64,000 nucleotides of DNA, taken from positions 1 through 64,000 of the forward strand of contig DATCFY010000046.1 in NCBI GenBank assembly GCA_036509255.1. The letters are read 5' to 3'. This stretch comes from RYN-230 sp036509255 (GTDB taxonomy: Bacteria; Actinomycetota; Actinomycetes; Streptosporangiales; Streptosporangiaceae). Of the stretch, positions 33,742 through 42,600 are shown one piece after another. A program made the position numbers and the translations under genes. Below the pieces are notes generated by a model, which saw only the letters and a program-made list of their open reading frames with translations, did not search any database and was not told the origin of the DNA. Every line of letters starts with the position of its first letter. Positions within the stretch are counted from its first letter, which is position 1.

Positions 33742-34229
33742 ATGTATCAGCCTTACCCGGGCGCCACGCAGATGCCCGACTCCCAGCCGCGCACCATCCC
33801 CGGGACCGTACGGCAGGCCGTCAGGGCCATGTACGGGGCGCAGCCGTGAGCCTGATCAACCTGATCAGCTCCGTGGCCACGCAGGGCTCCACCAAGGCCG
33901 CCATCGAGAAACGCTTCCCGAACCTGACCGCGAGCCAGGTCACCACGCAGCAGCATGTCCTGCTGATCGCGGGCGTCGCCTCGGGCCTGATTGCCGTTGC
34001 GGCGTGGATCCTCATCGCCCGGGCCTGCCAGGCCGGCAAGAACTGGGCCCGGATGACCGGCACGGTGCTGTTCGGCCTCGCCACCCTGGACGCGGTCGGC
34101 GGCCTGATCAACCCCGTGGTCGTCCCGGTCAAGATCCTCGCGTTCGTGATCTGGCTGTTCGGCCTCATCGCGGTCGTCCGGCTCTGGCAGGCCGCCTCCA
34201 CCGCCTTCTTCGAAGCCCCCCGGTCATGA
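33742..34229 (+). pseudogene. Small membrane protein, frameshifted
   Basis: The ATG at 33742 opens a 35-codon frame (MYQPYPGATQMPDSQPR, PGTVRQAVRAMYG) that stops at 33847-33849. A second frame from the GTG at 33846 gives 127 residues with LINLISSVATQGSTKAAIE, then three helices (LLIAGVASGLIAVAAWILIA, GTVLFGLATLDAVGGLI, LAFVIWLFGLIAVVRLWQA). The two parts fit one actinobacterial membrane protein in which VRAMYAGA-like sequence runs straight into the next helix, so one base seems missing near 33838. Alternatively they are two coupled genes with a GTGA overlap. The function is unknown. It has a good ribosome site before the first ATG (AAAGGAACG). Confidence 0.65.
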
Positions 34230-34257
34230 TCGAGGTCCACGGGCGCACCTGGAACGG

Positions 34258-35934
34258 TCAGCGCCCGGGAATCAGGTCACCGTCGGACTGGTAGGTGGGC
34301 GCCCCGTCCACGACCGTGGCCAGCACCGGGATGTCTGCGATCCGCTCGGGGGCGGCCGCGAGCGGGTTGTCCGCCAGCACCACGAAGTCGGCGAGCTTGC
34401 CCGGCTCGAGCGAGCCGATCTCGTCCTCCCGGTGCATCGCGGCCGCGGCTTGCGTGGTGTACAGCGCGAGCGCCTCCCGGGCCGTGAGCCGCTCACCAGG
34501 ACCGAGCACCTGCCCGCCGGCGGTGCGGCGGGTCACCGCGTCGCGCAGCCCGAGCAGCGGGGCGGCGCTGATCACCGGGGCGTCGGAGGACCCGGCCACG
34601 GTCAGGCCCGCCTGCCGCCAGGACCCGAACGCGTAGAGCTGGTCGCCGCGGCCGGGGAACGCAGCGGCGAACCCGTCCCCCAGGGCGGACAGGAAGCCGG
34701 GCTGGCTCACGATCACGATGCCGAGTTCCGCGGCCCGGGCGGTGAGCGGCGGGTACATCGCCCCGCCGTGCTCGATCCGGTGCCGCCGCGGGTTCCGTCC
34801 TGGGCCTGCGGCGCTGGGGGAGCCGGCCGGCCCCGTGCCTGCCAGCACGGCCGCGTAAGCGTCCAGCACGGTCTCGATGGCCCGGTCCCCCTGGGCGTGC
34901 ACGGCGACCTGGAACCCGTGGGCGTCGAACTCACGGATCATCGCGGTCAGCTCGTCCCGGGTGAAGAACAGGATGCCGGAGCCGTGCGGCGGGACCGGGT
35001 AGGTGCCGTGGATAGCCGCGGTGCGGCTGCTCATCCCGCCGTCGGCCCAGATCTTCACGGCCTCGGTGGCCAAGCGGCCGGAGTGCCGGCCCTGCAGGCC
35101 CTCGCCAAGCAGCCAGTCCACCTGGTCGTGCACGACCAGGCCGTAGATCCGCTGGTGCAGCCCGCCGGCCTGGTCTGCCTCGGCGAACGCAGCGAACGTG
35201 TCGCGGCGCAGGTCCGCGTCGCAGGCGGCGGTGATGCCGAGCGCCGCGAGGTGCTGGCCGGCCCGCTGCATGAGGCGGCCCCGCTCGGCGGCACCCATCC
35301 GGGTGATGTCCTCCCTCAGGTTTCGCTCGAACAGCGCGAACATCGGGCCCTCGAACACCACACCGTCGAGACGGCCTTCGCTATCCCGGCCGAACACGCC
35401 GTCTGGCGGGTCCGGCTGCCCGTCCGCGAACCCAGCCGCCCGCAGCGCCGCGCTGTTGAGCACGCAGGCGTGCAGCGACGTGTGGTACAGCACGGCCGGG
35501 CGGTCCGGCACGGCCAGGTCCAGGTCGTCGCGGGTGGGATGCCGGTTCTCGCGCAGCTGGTACTCGACGTACCCGCTGCCGGTCACCCACGAGCCACCCG
35601 GGGTCCGGATGCTCGCCTCGCGCAGCCGGGCCCGGATGGCCGGGATGTCGGGCGCGGCCGGCTGGCTGCAGTCGGCGCCCGCCGCGAGGTAGCCCACGTC
35701 CGCGACGTGGCAGTGCGCGTCGATCAGCCCGGGGACGACGGTGGCCCCGTCCAGGCGGGCTACCTGCGCGCCCGGGGCGGCCGCCGCCCGGACCTCCGCC
35801 GGGTCGCCGACCGCGGCGATCCGGCCGTCCCGGACCAGCATGGCCCCGGCCGTGCCGCCGCTGCGGGCCATTGTGACGACGACCGCATCCTCGATGACCA
35901 GCTCCACCCGTGGAACCCTACGTGGCCGCGCCAC
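34258..35934 (-). CDS. YtcJ-like amidohydrolase
   Basis: A 558-residue amidohydrolase-superfamily enzyme. Metal and active-site residues are seen in GLIDAHCHVADV (HxH), EAVKIWADGGMSSRTAA, GFQVAVHAQGDRAIETVLD, RRHRIEHGGAMYPPL and VAGSSDAPVISAAPLLG with the last Asp. The N- and C-terminal parts form the small beta domain (TMARSGGTAGAMLVRDGRIA, DEIGSLEPGKLADFVVL). YtcJ-group enzymes act on amides and esters of small organic molecules; the substrate cannot be read from sequence. It converges on the frameshifted membrane protein upstream in the window and lies next to a broken LLM flavin enzyme. Confidence 0.92.
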   Translation of the reverse strand: MARPRRVPRVELVIEDAVVVTMARSGGTAGAMLVRDGRIAAVGDPAEVRAAAAPGAQVARLDGATVVPGLIDAHCHVADVGYLAAGADCSQPAAPDIPAIRARLREASIRTPGGSWVTGSGYVEYQLRENRHPTRDDLDLAVPDRPAVLYHTSLHACVLNSAALRAAGFADGQPDPPDGVFGRDSEGRLDGVVFEGPMFALFERNLREDITRMGAAERGRLMQRAGQHLAALGITAACDADLRRDTFAAFAEADQAGGLHQRIYGLVVHDQVDWLLGEGLQGRHSGRLATEAVKIWADGGMSSRTAAIHGTYPVPPHGSGILFFTRDELTAMIREFDAHGFQVAVHAQGDRAIETVLDAYAAVLAGTGPAGSPSAAGPGRNPRRHRIEHGGAMYPPLTARAAELGIVIVSQPGFLSALGDGFAAAFPGRGDQLYAFGSWRQAGLTVAGSSDAPVISAAPLLGLRDAVTRRTAGGQVLGPGERLTAREALALYTTQAAAAMHREDEIGSLEPGKLADFVVLADNPLAAAPERIADIPVLATVVDGAPTYQSDGDLIPGR

Positions 35935-35948
35935 TCGGCCGGGAGGGG

Positions 35949-36361
35949 TCAGGAGAGTTCCGCCAGTGCGCTCGCCAGCGGTTCCAGCACGCCGGGGATG
36001 TGCGGCGGGGGAGGGACACGATCACCAGCCCGGCGCCGGCGCTCCCGAACGCCGCGGCCTCCGCCGCCGCCTCCGCCGGGTCGCCGGTGAACGGCACCTG
36101 GGCGGACAGCCGGATCTCCGCGGGGTCGCGCCCGGCCGCCGCGCAGTGCTGGTACAGCACGTCCCGCGCCCGGTGAACTGGCCCGGTGTGCCGCCGCCGA
36201 AGTTCCAGTGCTGGGCGAAGCGGGCTGCGGTGCGCAGCGTGCGCCGCTCGCCGTGGCCGCCGATGCAGATCGGCGGATGCGGTTGCTGCACCGGCTTGGG
36301 ATCGCACCGGGCGCCGGTCAGCGTGTAGTAGCGGCCCTGGAATGTGGTGCGCGAAGCGCAT
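35949..36361 (-). pseudogene. LLM-class (F420/FMN) flavin-dependent oxidoreductase, deleted and frameshifted
   Basis: The ATG at 36361 gives MRFA, the typical first residues of an F420-dependent LLM oxidoreductase. Then within about 10 bases the sequence jumps to the end of the TIM barrel: TTFQGRYYTLTGARCDPKPV and QQPHPPICIGGHGERRTLRT, followed by AARFAQHWNFGGGTPGQFT. Some 130 residues of the N-terminal barrel are gone. Further one-base shifts separate ARDVLYQHCAAAGRDPAEIR and then the end, PHIPGVLEPLASALAELS, before the TGA at 35949. All three frames are needed to read it. The damage is of the same kind as at 14729-15393. Confidence 0.72.
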
Positions 36362-36496
36362 GGCTCTCAACCTAGCCAGCCCCCGCCGGGTAGCTGAATC
36401 TTCCGCCACGTGCTGGGTGAGCCGCATGCTGCACTATCTCCGGCCGCGCGCCCAGTCACACTGCCCCTCTGCCCACGTAGGCCCGCGGATGGCGCG

Positions 36497-37405
36497 CTAG
36501 CGGCTGGTGGCGAACTCGCCGGCCCGGACGGAGGGGGGGTCGTCCTCACCCACGATGAGGTGGCTGTGGCTCAGTGCCGAGACGCCGCCGACGATGAGGG
36601 CCAGGGCCAGGGCCTCGACGGCCAGGTCCAGGACGCCGGTCTGCATGTGCTCCCCGAACAGAAACAGCCCGAGGAGACTGGCCGACAGCGGGTCGAGGAT
36701 GGTGAATCCAGGCTGGGAAGCGGCGAGCGGGCCGGCCGCCAGCGCGTGCGTGGCCAGCAGCAGGGTGGCTGCCCCCGCCCCGATCAAGACGTACAGCGAC
36801 CAGTTGGTCAGGATGGCGGTCAGGCCGCTGCCCAGGTGCGAGCTGAGCTCCTTGATCACCGCGGCGACGAACCCCCAGGCCACCCCGGTGGCTGCACCGA
36901 GCACGGCAGCGCGACGGGACGGGGCGGCGCCGGGGAGCCGGCCCAGCCCGAAGGCCACGGCCAGCGCGACAAGGACGACGCCCAGCGACGCCAGGCCGGC
37001 CAGCCACCACAAAGCGGCGGGCGCATGCAGGCGGCCGCCCGACGGAGACGCCGCGAGCAGGAACAGCCCCAGCCCGGCGCACATGGCGATGGCAGCGAGC
37101 CAGTCGCGCCGCTTCACCGGACGCGAGCCGATCACCGCCATGTAGCCGAATACGAAGATCAGCTCCAACGCCAGGATCGGCTGGACCAGGGCCAGCGCGC
37201 CGAAGCGCAGAGCGCTGATCTGCAGGATGAAGCCGAGGATCATGCTGAGCAGGCCGAGCACCCAGATCGGCTGGCGGACCAGCTTGAACAGCAGGTACAC
37301 GTCAAAGCCCGAGGACCCGGCCTCGCGCGCGCCGAGACGCTGGCAGACCGAGGAGGTGGCGATGCAGAAGCTGGCTGCGAGAGCCAGCAGGATCGCCGCT
37401 TCCAC
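36497..37405 (-). CDS. DMT/EamA-type membrane transporter
   Basis: A 302-residue protein with about nine to ten membrane helices, beginning MEAAILLALAASFCIATSSV. It has internal duplication of the EamA kind (helices around ISALRFGALALVQPILALEL and SQPGFTILDPLSASLLGLFL, both with a conserved Pro-containing segment). The family exports or imports amino acids or other small metabolites; the Mg2+-related NIPA group has a similar start, so the substrate is open. No neighbour gives a hint. It lies between the broken LLM gene and an amino-acid permease on the same strand. Confidence 0.8.
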   Translation of the reverse strand: MEAAILLALAASFCIATSSVCQRLGAREAGSSGFDVYLLFKLVRQPIWVLGLLSMILGFILQISALRFGALALVQPILALELIFVFGYMAVIGSRPVKRRDWLAAIAMCAGLGLFLLAASPSGGRLHAPAALWWLAGLASLGVVLVALAVAFGLGRLPGAAPSRRAAVLGAATGVAWGFVAAVIKELSSHLGSGLTAILTNWSLYVLIGAGAATLLLATHALAAGPLAASQPGFTILDPLSASLLGLFLFGEHMQTGVLDLAVEALALALIVGGVSALSHSHLIVGEDDPPSVRAGEFATSR

Positions 37406-37543
37406 GAATTTTCACCCCCTGCTCGGCTCGTTCACGGCATACCCGGAGCTTCCTCCGCTACGTACAACCGGTTCGCCAGCCGAATCTTCCCGCCGGCGGC
37501 GTGAATCTTGCCGGAGGCGGCCGCGCGCCGCGCGGGGAGGTTC

Positions 37544-39070
37544 TCAGGGTAGCGGTGTCACGTCCGGGACCGCCGCCCCCCTGGTCCGGCGGCCCATCCA
37601 CCAGAAGGCCGTCCCGATGACGACGAAGGCCAGTACCGGGAGGAGTTCCGTCCACAGGTAGGTGAAGCGCTGGGCGTAGGTCCAGCCCGAGGGGATGAAG
37701 TCACTGCCGAACCATGAGCTGCCCAGCCCGGGGGCGATGAGCTGGATGCTGGCGATGGCCACCAGCACCATCAGGAGCACGGTCAACGGCCGGTACCAGG
37801 GCATCTTGAACGGCCGGGGCGTGGCGGGGTGGCTGCGCCGCAGCTTCCACAGCGCCGGATAGATGAGCAGGTAGCTGATCAGCGTGGTGGAGATGGTCAC
37901 GCCGAGCACCGCGTCGAAGTACTTCGCGGCGTTGCCGCTGCTGATCTGGTGCGCGAGCACGACCACGATGGTGGCCACGACGCCGCTGAATACGTTGACC
38001 CGGACGGGGGTGCCGTACTTGGCGTTGATCACCCCGAGCGTGCGCGGGCCGGCTCCGTCGTAGCAGGACACGGCCAGGGCCCGGTCCGAGCCCATGATCC
38101 AGGTCACGCCGGAGGTCAGCAGACAGAGGATGAACAGGAGCGCGCAGGCATCGCCGAGGACCAGCCCGGCCCCGCTCAGGGTGGCGGTGCCGCTCGCGGT
38201 GGCATGCCCGCCGTAGACGGTGAACACGTCCTGGATCGCGCTGACGAAGCCGCTGAAGTTGGTGATGGCACTGGGCGGGAGGACGATCAGGATGCCGATC
38301 ACGGGCAGGGCGTACAGCACCACGCTGGCCACCGCGGAGCGGGCGATCCCGAACGGCACGTCGCGCTGCGGGTTGGTCATCTCCTCACCGGCGCTGCTGG
38401 GCAGCTCGAACCCGACGAAGTTGAACAGCAGCACGCCGACGAGCAGCACGAACCCGCTCGCGGACGGCTTGTAGTCGCTTGCGCCCAGGCCGTGCGCGCC
38501 GTGCTTGAACGCGAAGATGATGACCGAGAGCGTGAACACGCCGAGCACGATGAACCGGGCGAAGGCCCCGGCGGTCGGCAGCCACTTGGCCTTGCTGAAC
38601 GACATGATGGCGGCCAGGATCGACAGCCACACGAACGCGAGCGCGATGACGAACCACACCGGCGTCGACACGTTCGCGCCGTGGTTGAAGAACACCTGGA
38701 CCGCGGTGATGCAGGTGATGGTGAGCGAGCCGCCGATCCACACGGGGTTGGTGATCCAGTACAGGAAGTTGTTCACGGCCCCGGCCAGGTGCCCGAAGGC
38801 TAGCCGGGTCCAGTAGTACGGCCCGCCCTCCTCCGGGAAGGCGGCGCCCAGCTCGGCGAACAGCAGCGCCTGCGGGACGAAGAACACGACCGCGAAGATC
38901 ATCATCCAGGTGAAGGCCTGGCCACCGCCCTGCGCCACGGTGGCGATGGTGTCCACCCCGACGATGGTGCAGATGAGGAAGAAGAGGATGTCGAAGCGGC
39001 CGAAGTGGCGCTGCAGCTTCTGCCGCTCGATGGTAGCCGCAACGGTCGTCGTGTCCAGGGTGTCAGTCAT
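37544..39070 (-). CDS. APC-family amino acid permease
   Basis: A 508-residue permease of the amino acid-polyamine-organocation superfamily, with about 12 membrane helices. Characteristic parts are FFLICTIVGVDTIATVAQGG in helix 1 (the unwound substrate site), FAELGAAFPEEGGPYYW (the PxxGGxY-type motif), FNFVGFELPSSAGEEMTNPQ in helix 6 and its following loop, and GSDRALAVSCYDGAGPRTLG. The FNFVGFE segment is that of the APC branch transporting amino acids or polyamines. It starts with ATG 39070 after AGGAGCG. Its own promoter lies in the 275-bp gap shared with the divergent DUF4118 gene; nothing else is seen there. Confidence 0.88.
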   Translation of the reverse strand: MTDTLDTTTVAATIERQKLQRHFGRFDILFFLICTIVGVDTIATVAQGGGQAFTWMMIFAVVFFVPQALLFAELGAAFPEEGGPYYWTRLAFGHLAGAVNNFLYWITNPVWIGGSLTITCITAVQVFFNHGANVSTPVWFVIALAFVWLSILAAIMSFSKAKWLPTAGAFARFIVLGVFTLSVIIFAFKHGAHGLGASDYKPSASGFVLLVGVLLFNFVGFELPSSAGEEMTNPQRDVPFGIARSAVASVVLYALPVIGILIVLPPSAITNFSGFVSAIQDVFTVYGGHATASGTATLSGAGLVLGDACALLFILCLLTSGVTWIMGSDRALAVSCYDGAGPRTLGVINAKYGTPVRVNVFSGVVATIVVVLAHQISSGNAAKYFDAVLGVTISTTLISYLLIYPALWKLRRSHPATPRPFKMPWYRPLTVLLMVLVAIASIQLIAPGLGSSWFGSDFIPSGWTYAQRFTYLWTELLPVLAFVVIGTAFWWMGRRTRGAAVPDVTPLP

Positions 39071-39333
39071 CCGCGGCGCTCCTGGGGGTCAACAGGGGGG
39101 ATACGCAGGCACATCCTGGGCGCAGCCTCACAAGCGATGATTTCCGGCGTATTTCCTAATGATGACGCGGACGAACGAGCCCCGATATTTCATGATCCCC
39201 TGGAGTCGCGGTGCGGGACCTTCGGGTAACAGGTCGAGCCCGAACGGCACTAGAGTCCCGCCCGCCTGCGGAGTTGGCTGGGCGGTGGCCAGTACGGGGC
39301 CTTCCCGGGCTGGCCGACCGGAGACAGCTGTGT

Positions 39334-39339
39334 TAGGAC
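39334..39339 (+). promoter_or_regulatory. -10 element TAGGAC of the DUF4118 gene
   Basis: TAGGAC lies six bases before the ATG at 39346, with no ribosome site between, matching the leaderless pattern of several genes in the window. Confidence 0.45.
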
Positions 39340-39345
39340 GGTGTT

Positions 39346-40113
39346 ATGCGGACTTGGCGGATGCCGGGCCGGGACCGCCTGGCCATGCTGGCCGCGCTCG
39401 CGGCGCCGCTGGCCCTGGCCGCGATTCTGGTGCCCTGGCGCGGCAGTTTCCCCAACACCGACGCCGCGCTGGTGCTGATCCTGCTGGTCGTGGCCGTGGC
39501 CGCGAACGGATACCGGCTGGCCGGGTACGTCGCCGCCCTCTCGGCGGCGGTCTGGTTCGACTTTTTCCTGACCCGGCCGTACGAGCGGTTCGCGATCCTG
39601 CGCCGGGCCGACATCGAGACCACCGTGCTGCTGCTGCTCATCGGGGTGGCGGTCACCGAGCTCGCGGTCTGGGCCCGGCACCAGCACGCCGTGGCCAGCA
39701 GGCGGGCGGGCTACCTGGACGGGATCAGCGCTGCTGCGCAGGCGGCGGTGCAGGGCGGTTCCCCGTCGGACCTGATCGACCAGGTCAGCAGGCAGCTCAC
39801 CGGGCTGCTGTCGCTGCGGTCGTGCCGGTTCCAGTACGGGGTGGCCGGGATCGGCCAGCCCGCCCGGCTGCAGCACGACGGGACGGTCACCCGCGGGCGC
39901 CAGGCCCGGGACGCGGACACGGACACGGACACCGCCGGCTTGCCCCGCGGCGACACGGAACTGCTGGTGGAAAGCGGCGGCATCCTCCGGGGCCGGTTCC
40001 TCATGACCCCCGCCCCCGGCGCGCAGCCCAGCCATGAGCAGCGGCTGCTGGCCATCGCGTTCGCCGACCAGGTTGGTGCGGCCCTCGTCTCGAGCCACCC
40101 GGTCGACCAGTAA
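39346..40113 (+). CDS. DUF4118 (KdpD-like membrane) protein without kinase
   Basis: A 255-residue protein. Residues 10-100 form the four-helix membrane domain found in the middle of KdpD sensor kinases (DUF4118), with FDFFLTRPYERFAI as its signature, which links to NYFFTPPxxTF-like text in KdpD. A GAF-like C-terminal part follows (VSRQLTGLLSLRSCRFQYG to LAIAFADQVGAALVSSH). No histidine kinase domain is present. A DADTDTDT stretch near residue 185 comes from a short GACACG repeat. Such free-standing DUF4118 proteins are found in many actinomycetes and their partner is unknown. Confidence 0.8.
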   Translation: MRTWRMPGRDRLAMLAALAAPLALAAILVPWRGSFPNTDAALVLILLVVAVAANGYRLAGYVAALSAAVWFDFFLTRPYERFAILRRADIETTVLLLLIGVAVTELAVWARHQHAVASRRAGYLDGISAAAQAAVQGGSPSDLIDQVSRQLTGLLSLRSCRFQYGVAGIGQPARLQHDGTVTRGRQARDADTDTDTAGLPRGDTELLVESGGILRGRFLMTPAPGAQPSHEQRLLAIAFADQVGAALVSSHPVDQ

Positions 40114-40261
40114 GCGGACCGCTAGGCGCGGTTTGCGGCTGGCTCCAGTTCGTGTCCGCAGCCACGCCGCGCCCGGCAGCTGATGCTTCCGGTGGGCCAG
40201 GCTCCCGCCCGCGGCGTTCCATAACAGCGGGTACCCGGCGCCGTTTTCATCGCTGGCCGTT

Positions 40262-41281
40262 CTAGCCGAAGGTGATCGCGTTTGCCTGGATTCCGGGGTC
40301 TGGGAAGGCGATCTCGAAGGTGCGGTCGGTGATGGGGCCGCCCTGCCGGATGAGCTGGTAGAGCCGTTGCTGCATGACCTTCCCGTGGCCCTGGTCATCG
40401 ACATCGGTTCCGTGGTCCGCGCCCGGTGGCTGTCCGTCGATGAGGACGCGGAACGGCACGGAAGTTCCTGGGTCTGCCGGTCCCATGACGAGGTGAAGAT
40501 CGCGAGCGTGGAAACGGCAGAAGATCCGCCCGTTGGGCGCGTTCAGCGTGGTGGCCTGTTCTTCCATCGTCCAGTCCCCGGACAGGGCCCAGTGGTTGAG
40601 TCTCAGCTGCGCGGGGGCGGCGTAGCTGTGACGCTGGCCCGGCAGGGCGCCGCCGGGGGAGGCAAAGTTCTCGGTGCGCTCGTAGCCGGTGTAGTTTTCC
40701 GGTGATCTCAGGCTGGCCCAGTCGGCAGGCGCTTCGATACCGCGGGCATCGACCGATACCAGCTCCGGGTCGATGTCGCCGGATCCGGCCTCGGCCAGCA
40801 GATGCTGGATGATCATTTCTGACTGCTGGTATTCGCCTTCGCCGAAGTGGTGATGCCGGATATGTCCCCGTGCGTCGGCGAAGTAGAGGGCGGGCCAGTA
40901 GTGGTTGTCAAAGGCACGCCATATCGCGTAGTCGTTATCGAGCGCGACCGGGTAGGCGATTCCCATGTCCTTCGTGGCCCGGCTGACGTTATCGGGGTTG
41001 TGCTCGAACGCGAACTCGGGCGTGTGCACGCCGATCACGACCAGCCCGTGGTCGGCGTATTTCGTGGCCCAGGCGCGGACGTAGGGAAGCTGGCGTAGCC
41101 AGTTGATGCAGGTATAGGTCCAGAAGCCAGCCAGGACGACTTTCCCTCGCAGGCCTGCTGGTGTCAGCGGCGGCGAATTGAGCCACCCGGTCGCGCCGCC
41201 GAACGCGGGCAGTTCGCCCTCAACAGGCGGCCGGACCGAGGCCGTGTGCAGTCCGGCGGGCGTGCGCCAGTGTGTGTTCAT
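40262..41281 (-). CDS. Thioredoxin-like protein with DipZ-type domain
   Basis: A 339-residue protein. The first half has the thioredoxin fold of DipZ/AhpC-TSA-like proteins: KVVLAGFWTYTCINWLRQLP, then VVIGVHTPEFAFEHNPDNV, ALDNDYAIWRAFDNHYWPAL and YFADARGHIRHHHFGEGEY. The second half (from about residue 200) is a carbohydrate-binding-like beta domain of the DipZ C-terminal type. The usual CxxC is CINW here, so the second active-site Cys is Trp; the protein cannot form the normal disulphide by itself. No signal peptide is visible. It probably has a binding or peroxidase-like one-cysteine role. Confidence 0.78.
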   Translation of the reverse strand: MNTHWRTPAGLHTASVRPPVEGELPAFGGATGWLNSPPLTPAGLRGKVVLAGFWTYTCINWLRQLPYVRAWATKYADHGLVVIGVHTPEFAFEHNPDNVSRATKDMGIAYPVALDNDYAIWRAFDNHYWPALYFADARGHIRHHHFGEGEYQQSEMIIQHLLAEAGSGDIDPELVSVDARGIEAPADWASLRSPENYTGYERTENFASPGGALPGQRHSYAAPAQLRLNHWALSGDWTMEEQATTLNAPNGRIFCRFHARDLHLVMGPADPGTSVPFRVLIDGQPPGADHGTDVDDQGHGKVMQQRLYQLIRQGGPITDRTFEIAFPDPGIQANAITFG

Positions 41282-41392
41282 GACGATGCCTTCCTGGGCT
41301 GGATGCCCCGGCCCGGACGCTCCCGGCCGGTGTCACCAGGTCTCTGGACCGACGGCGCGCCCCATCCGGGCGCGCCGTCCGCCGCTGCCCGG

Positions 41393-42592
41393 CTAGCGCA
41401 GTGACCGGAAAGAGTCCCGCATCTCGCCGACGAACAGGTCCGGCTGTTCCCACGCGGCGAAGTGGCCGCCCCGGTCGAGCTTGTTGTAATGGATGAGATT
41501 CTTGGGATACGCGAGCTCTGCCCAGCTCCGCGGGGCTTCATAGAGCTCGTCGGGGAAGACGCTGATGGCAAACGGGATCGAGATGTTCTTGGCGTCGAAG
41601 AAGTCCGCCTTGTTCTCCCAGTACAGGCGGCCCGAGGAAACGCCGGTGTTCGTCAGCCAGTAGAGCGTGATGTTGTCGAGGATGTCGTCTCGGGTCAGGT
41701 CGCCCGCCGGATGTCCCTGCAGGGCCTGTTCGACGAGCCCGGGCTGGCCGGTACCGTCGCCGTGGTCCAGCATGAACGCGGCGAGGTCGACGGGTGAGTC
41801 CGCGAGTCCGTACAGCGTTTGCGGCCGCGTGGTCATGATCTGTGCGTAGGCCACGTGCTTCGCGTAGAAGTTGCTCAGCTGTTCGTATGCGCGCAGCTCC
41901 TCGTCGGAGAGATCCGATGGCGGCGGGTCGCCGCGCTGGACCGCCTTGTTGATGTCGGCTGGAGCGGTACCCGGCATGTTGGAGTGAATGCCGAGCAACT
42001 CCGGTGCTGCCTGCTCACCCATCGTCTGCGTGACGGCCGCACCCCAATCGCCGCCTTGCGCTACAAACTGGGTGTATCCGAGGCGCTTCATCAGCATTAC
42101 CCAGGCACGGGCGGTGCGGACGGGATCCCAGCCGGTGCTGGCCGGCTTGCCGGAGAACCCGTAGCCCGGCAGTGAGGGAATCACCAGATCGAACGCGTCC
42201 TCAGCGCTCGCGCCATGCGCCGTGGGATTGGTAAGCGGCTCGATGATCTTCAGCTGCTCGATGATCGAGCCAGGCCACCCGTGTGTGACGATCAGCGGCA
42301 GCGCGTCCTGGTGCTGGGAGCGGACGTAGATGAAATGAATGTCAAGCCCGTCGATCTCGGTGATGAAGTGCGGCAGGGCGTTCAGCCTCGCCTCGCACTT
42401 GCGCCAGTCGTAGTCTGTCCCCCAGTAGCGTGCGAGGTCCTGCATGAGCGCGAGCGGCACGCCCTGCGAGTCGTCGGTGACCGTCTCGCGCTCGGGCCAC
42501 CTGGCCGCCTTGACGCGTCTCCGCAATTCGGTAAGTTCCGCTTCCGGGAAGTCGACGCGGAACGGGCGGAGGGTGTTGTCTTCGGTGGGCAT
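41393..42592 (-). CDS. Epoxide hydrolase (EHN-domain alpha/beta hydrolase)
   Basis: A 399-residue enzyme of the microsomal-type epoxide hydrolase group. The N-terminal EHN domain (FRVDFPEAELTELRRRVKAA, WPERETV, TDYDWRKCEARLNALPHFIT) precedes the alpha/beta core. HGWPGSIIEQ gives the oxyanion loop, AQGGDWGAAVTQTMGE the nucleophile Asp, and KNLIHYNKLDRGGHFAAWEQ the catalytic histidine. The Asp-His pair and two ring-opening tyrosines typical of the fold are probably present. It turns epoxides into diols. ATG 42592 has AGGAGACG upstream. A fragment of a different hydrolase is fused just before it (42601-42714). Confidence 0.9.
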   Translation of the reverse strand: MPTEDNTLRPFRVDFPEAELTELRRRVKAARWPERETVTDDSQGVPLALMQDLARYWGTDYDWRKCEARLNALPHFITEIDGLDIHFIYVRSQHQDALPLIVTHGWPGSIIEQLKIIEPLTNPTAHGASAEDAFDLVIPSLPGYGFSGKPASTGWDPVRTARAWVMLMKRLGYTQFVAQGGDWGAAVTQTMGEQAAPELLGIHSNMPGTAPADINKAVQRGDPPPSDLSDEELRAYEQLSNFYAKHVAYAQIMTTRPQTLYGLADSPVDLAAFMLDHGDGTGQPGLVEQALQGHPAGDLTRDDILDNITLYWLTNTGVSSGRLYWENKADFFDAKNISIPFAISVFPDELYEAPRSWAELAYPKNLIHYNKLDRGGHFAAWEQPDLFVGEMRDSFRSLR

Positions 42593-42600
42593 CTTCGTCT

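Noticed and set aside
34432..36090. Long forward open frame opposite the amidohydrolase
   Set aside because: Composition is Arg/Pro/Gly/His-rich without motifs; the minus strand holds the full amidohydrolase signature.
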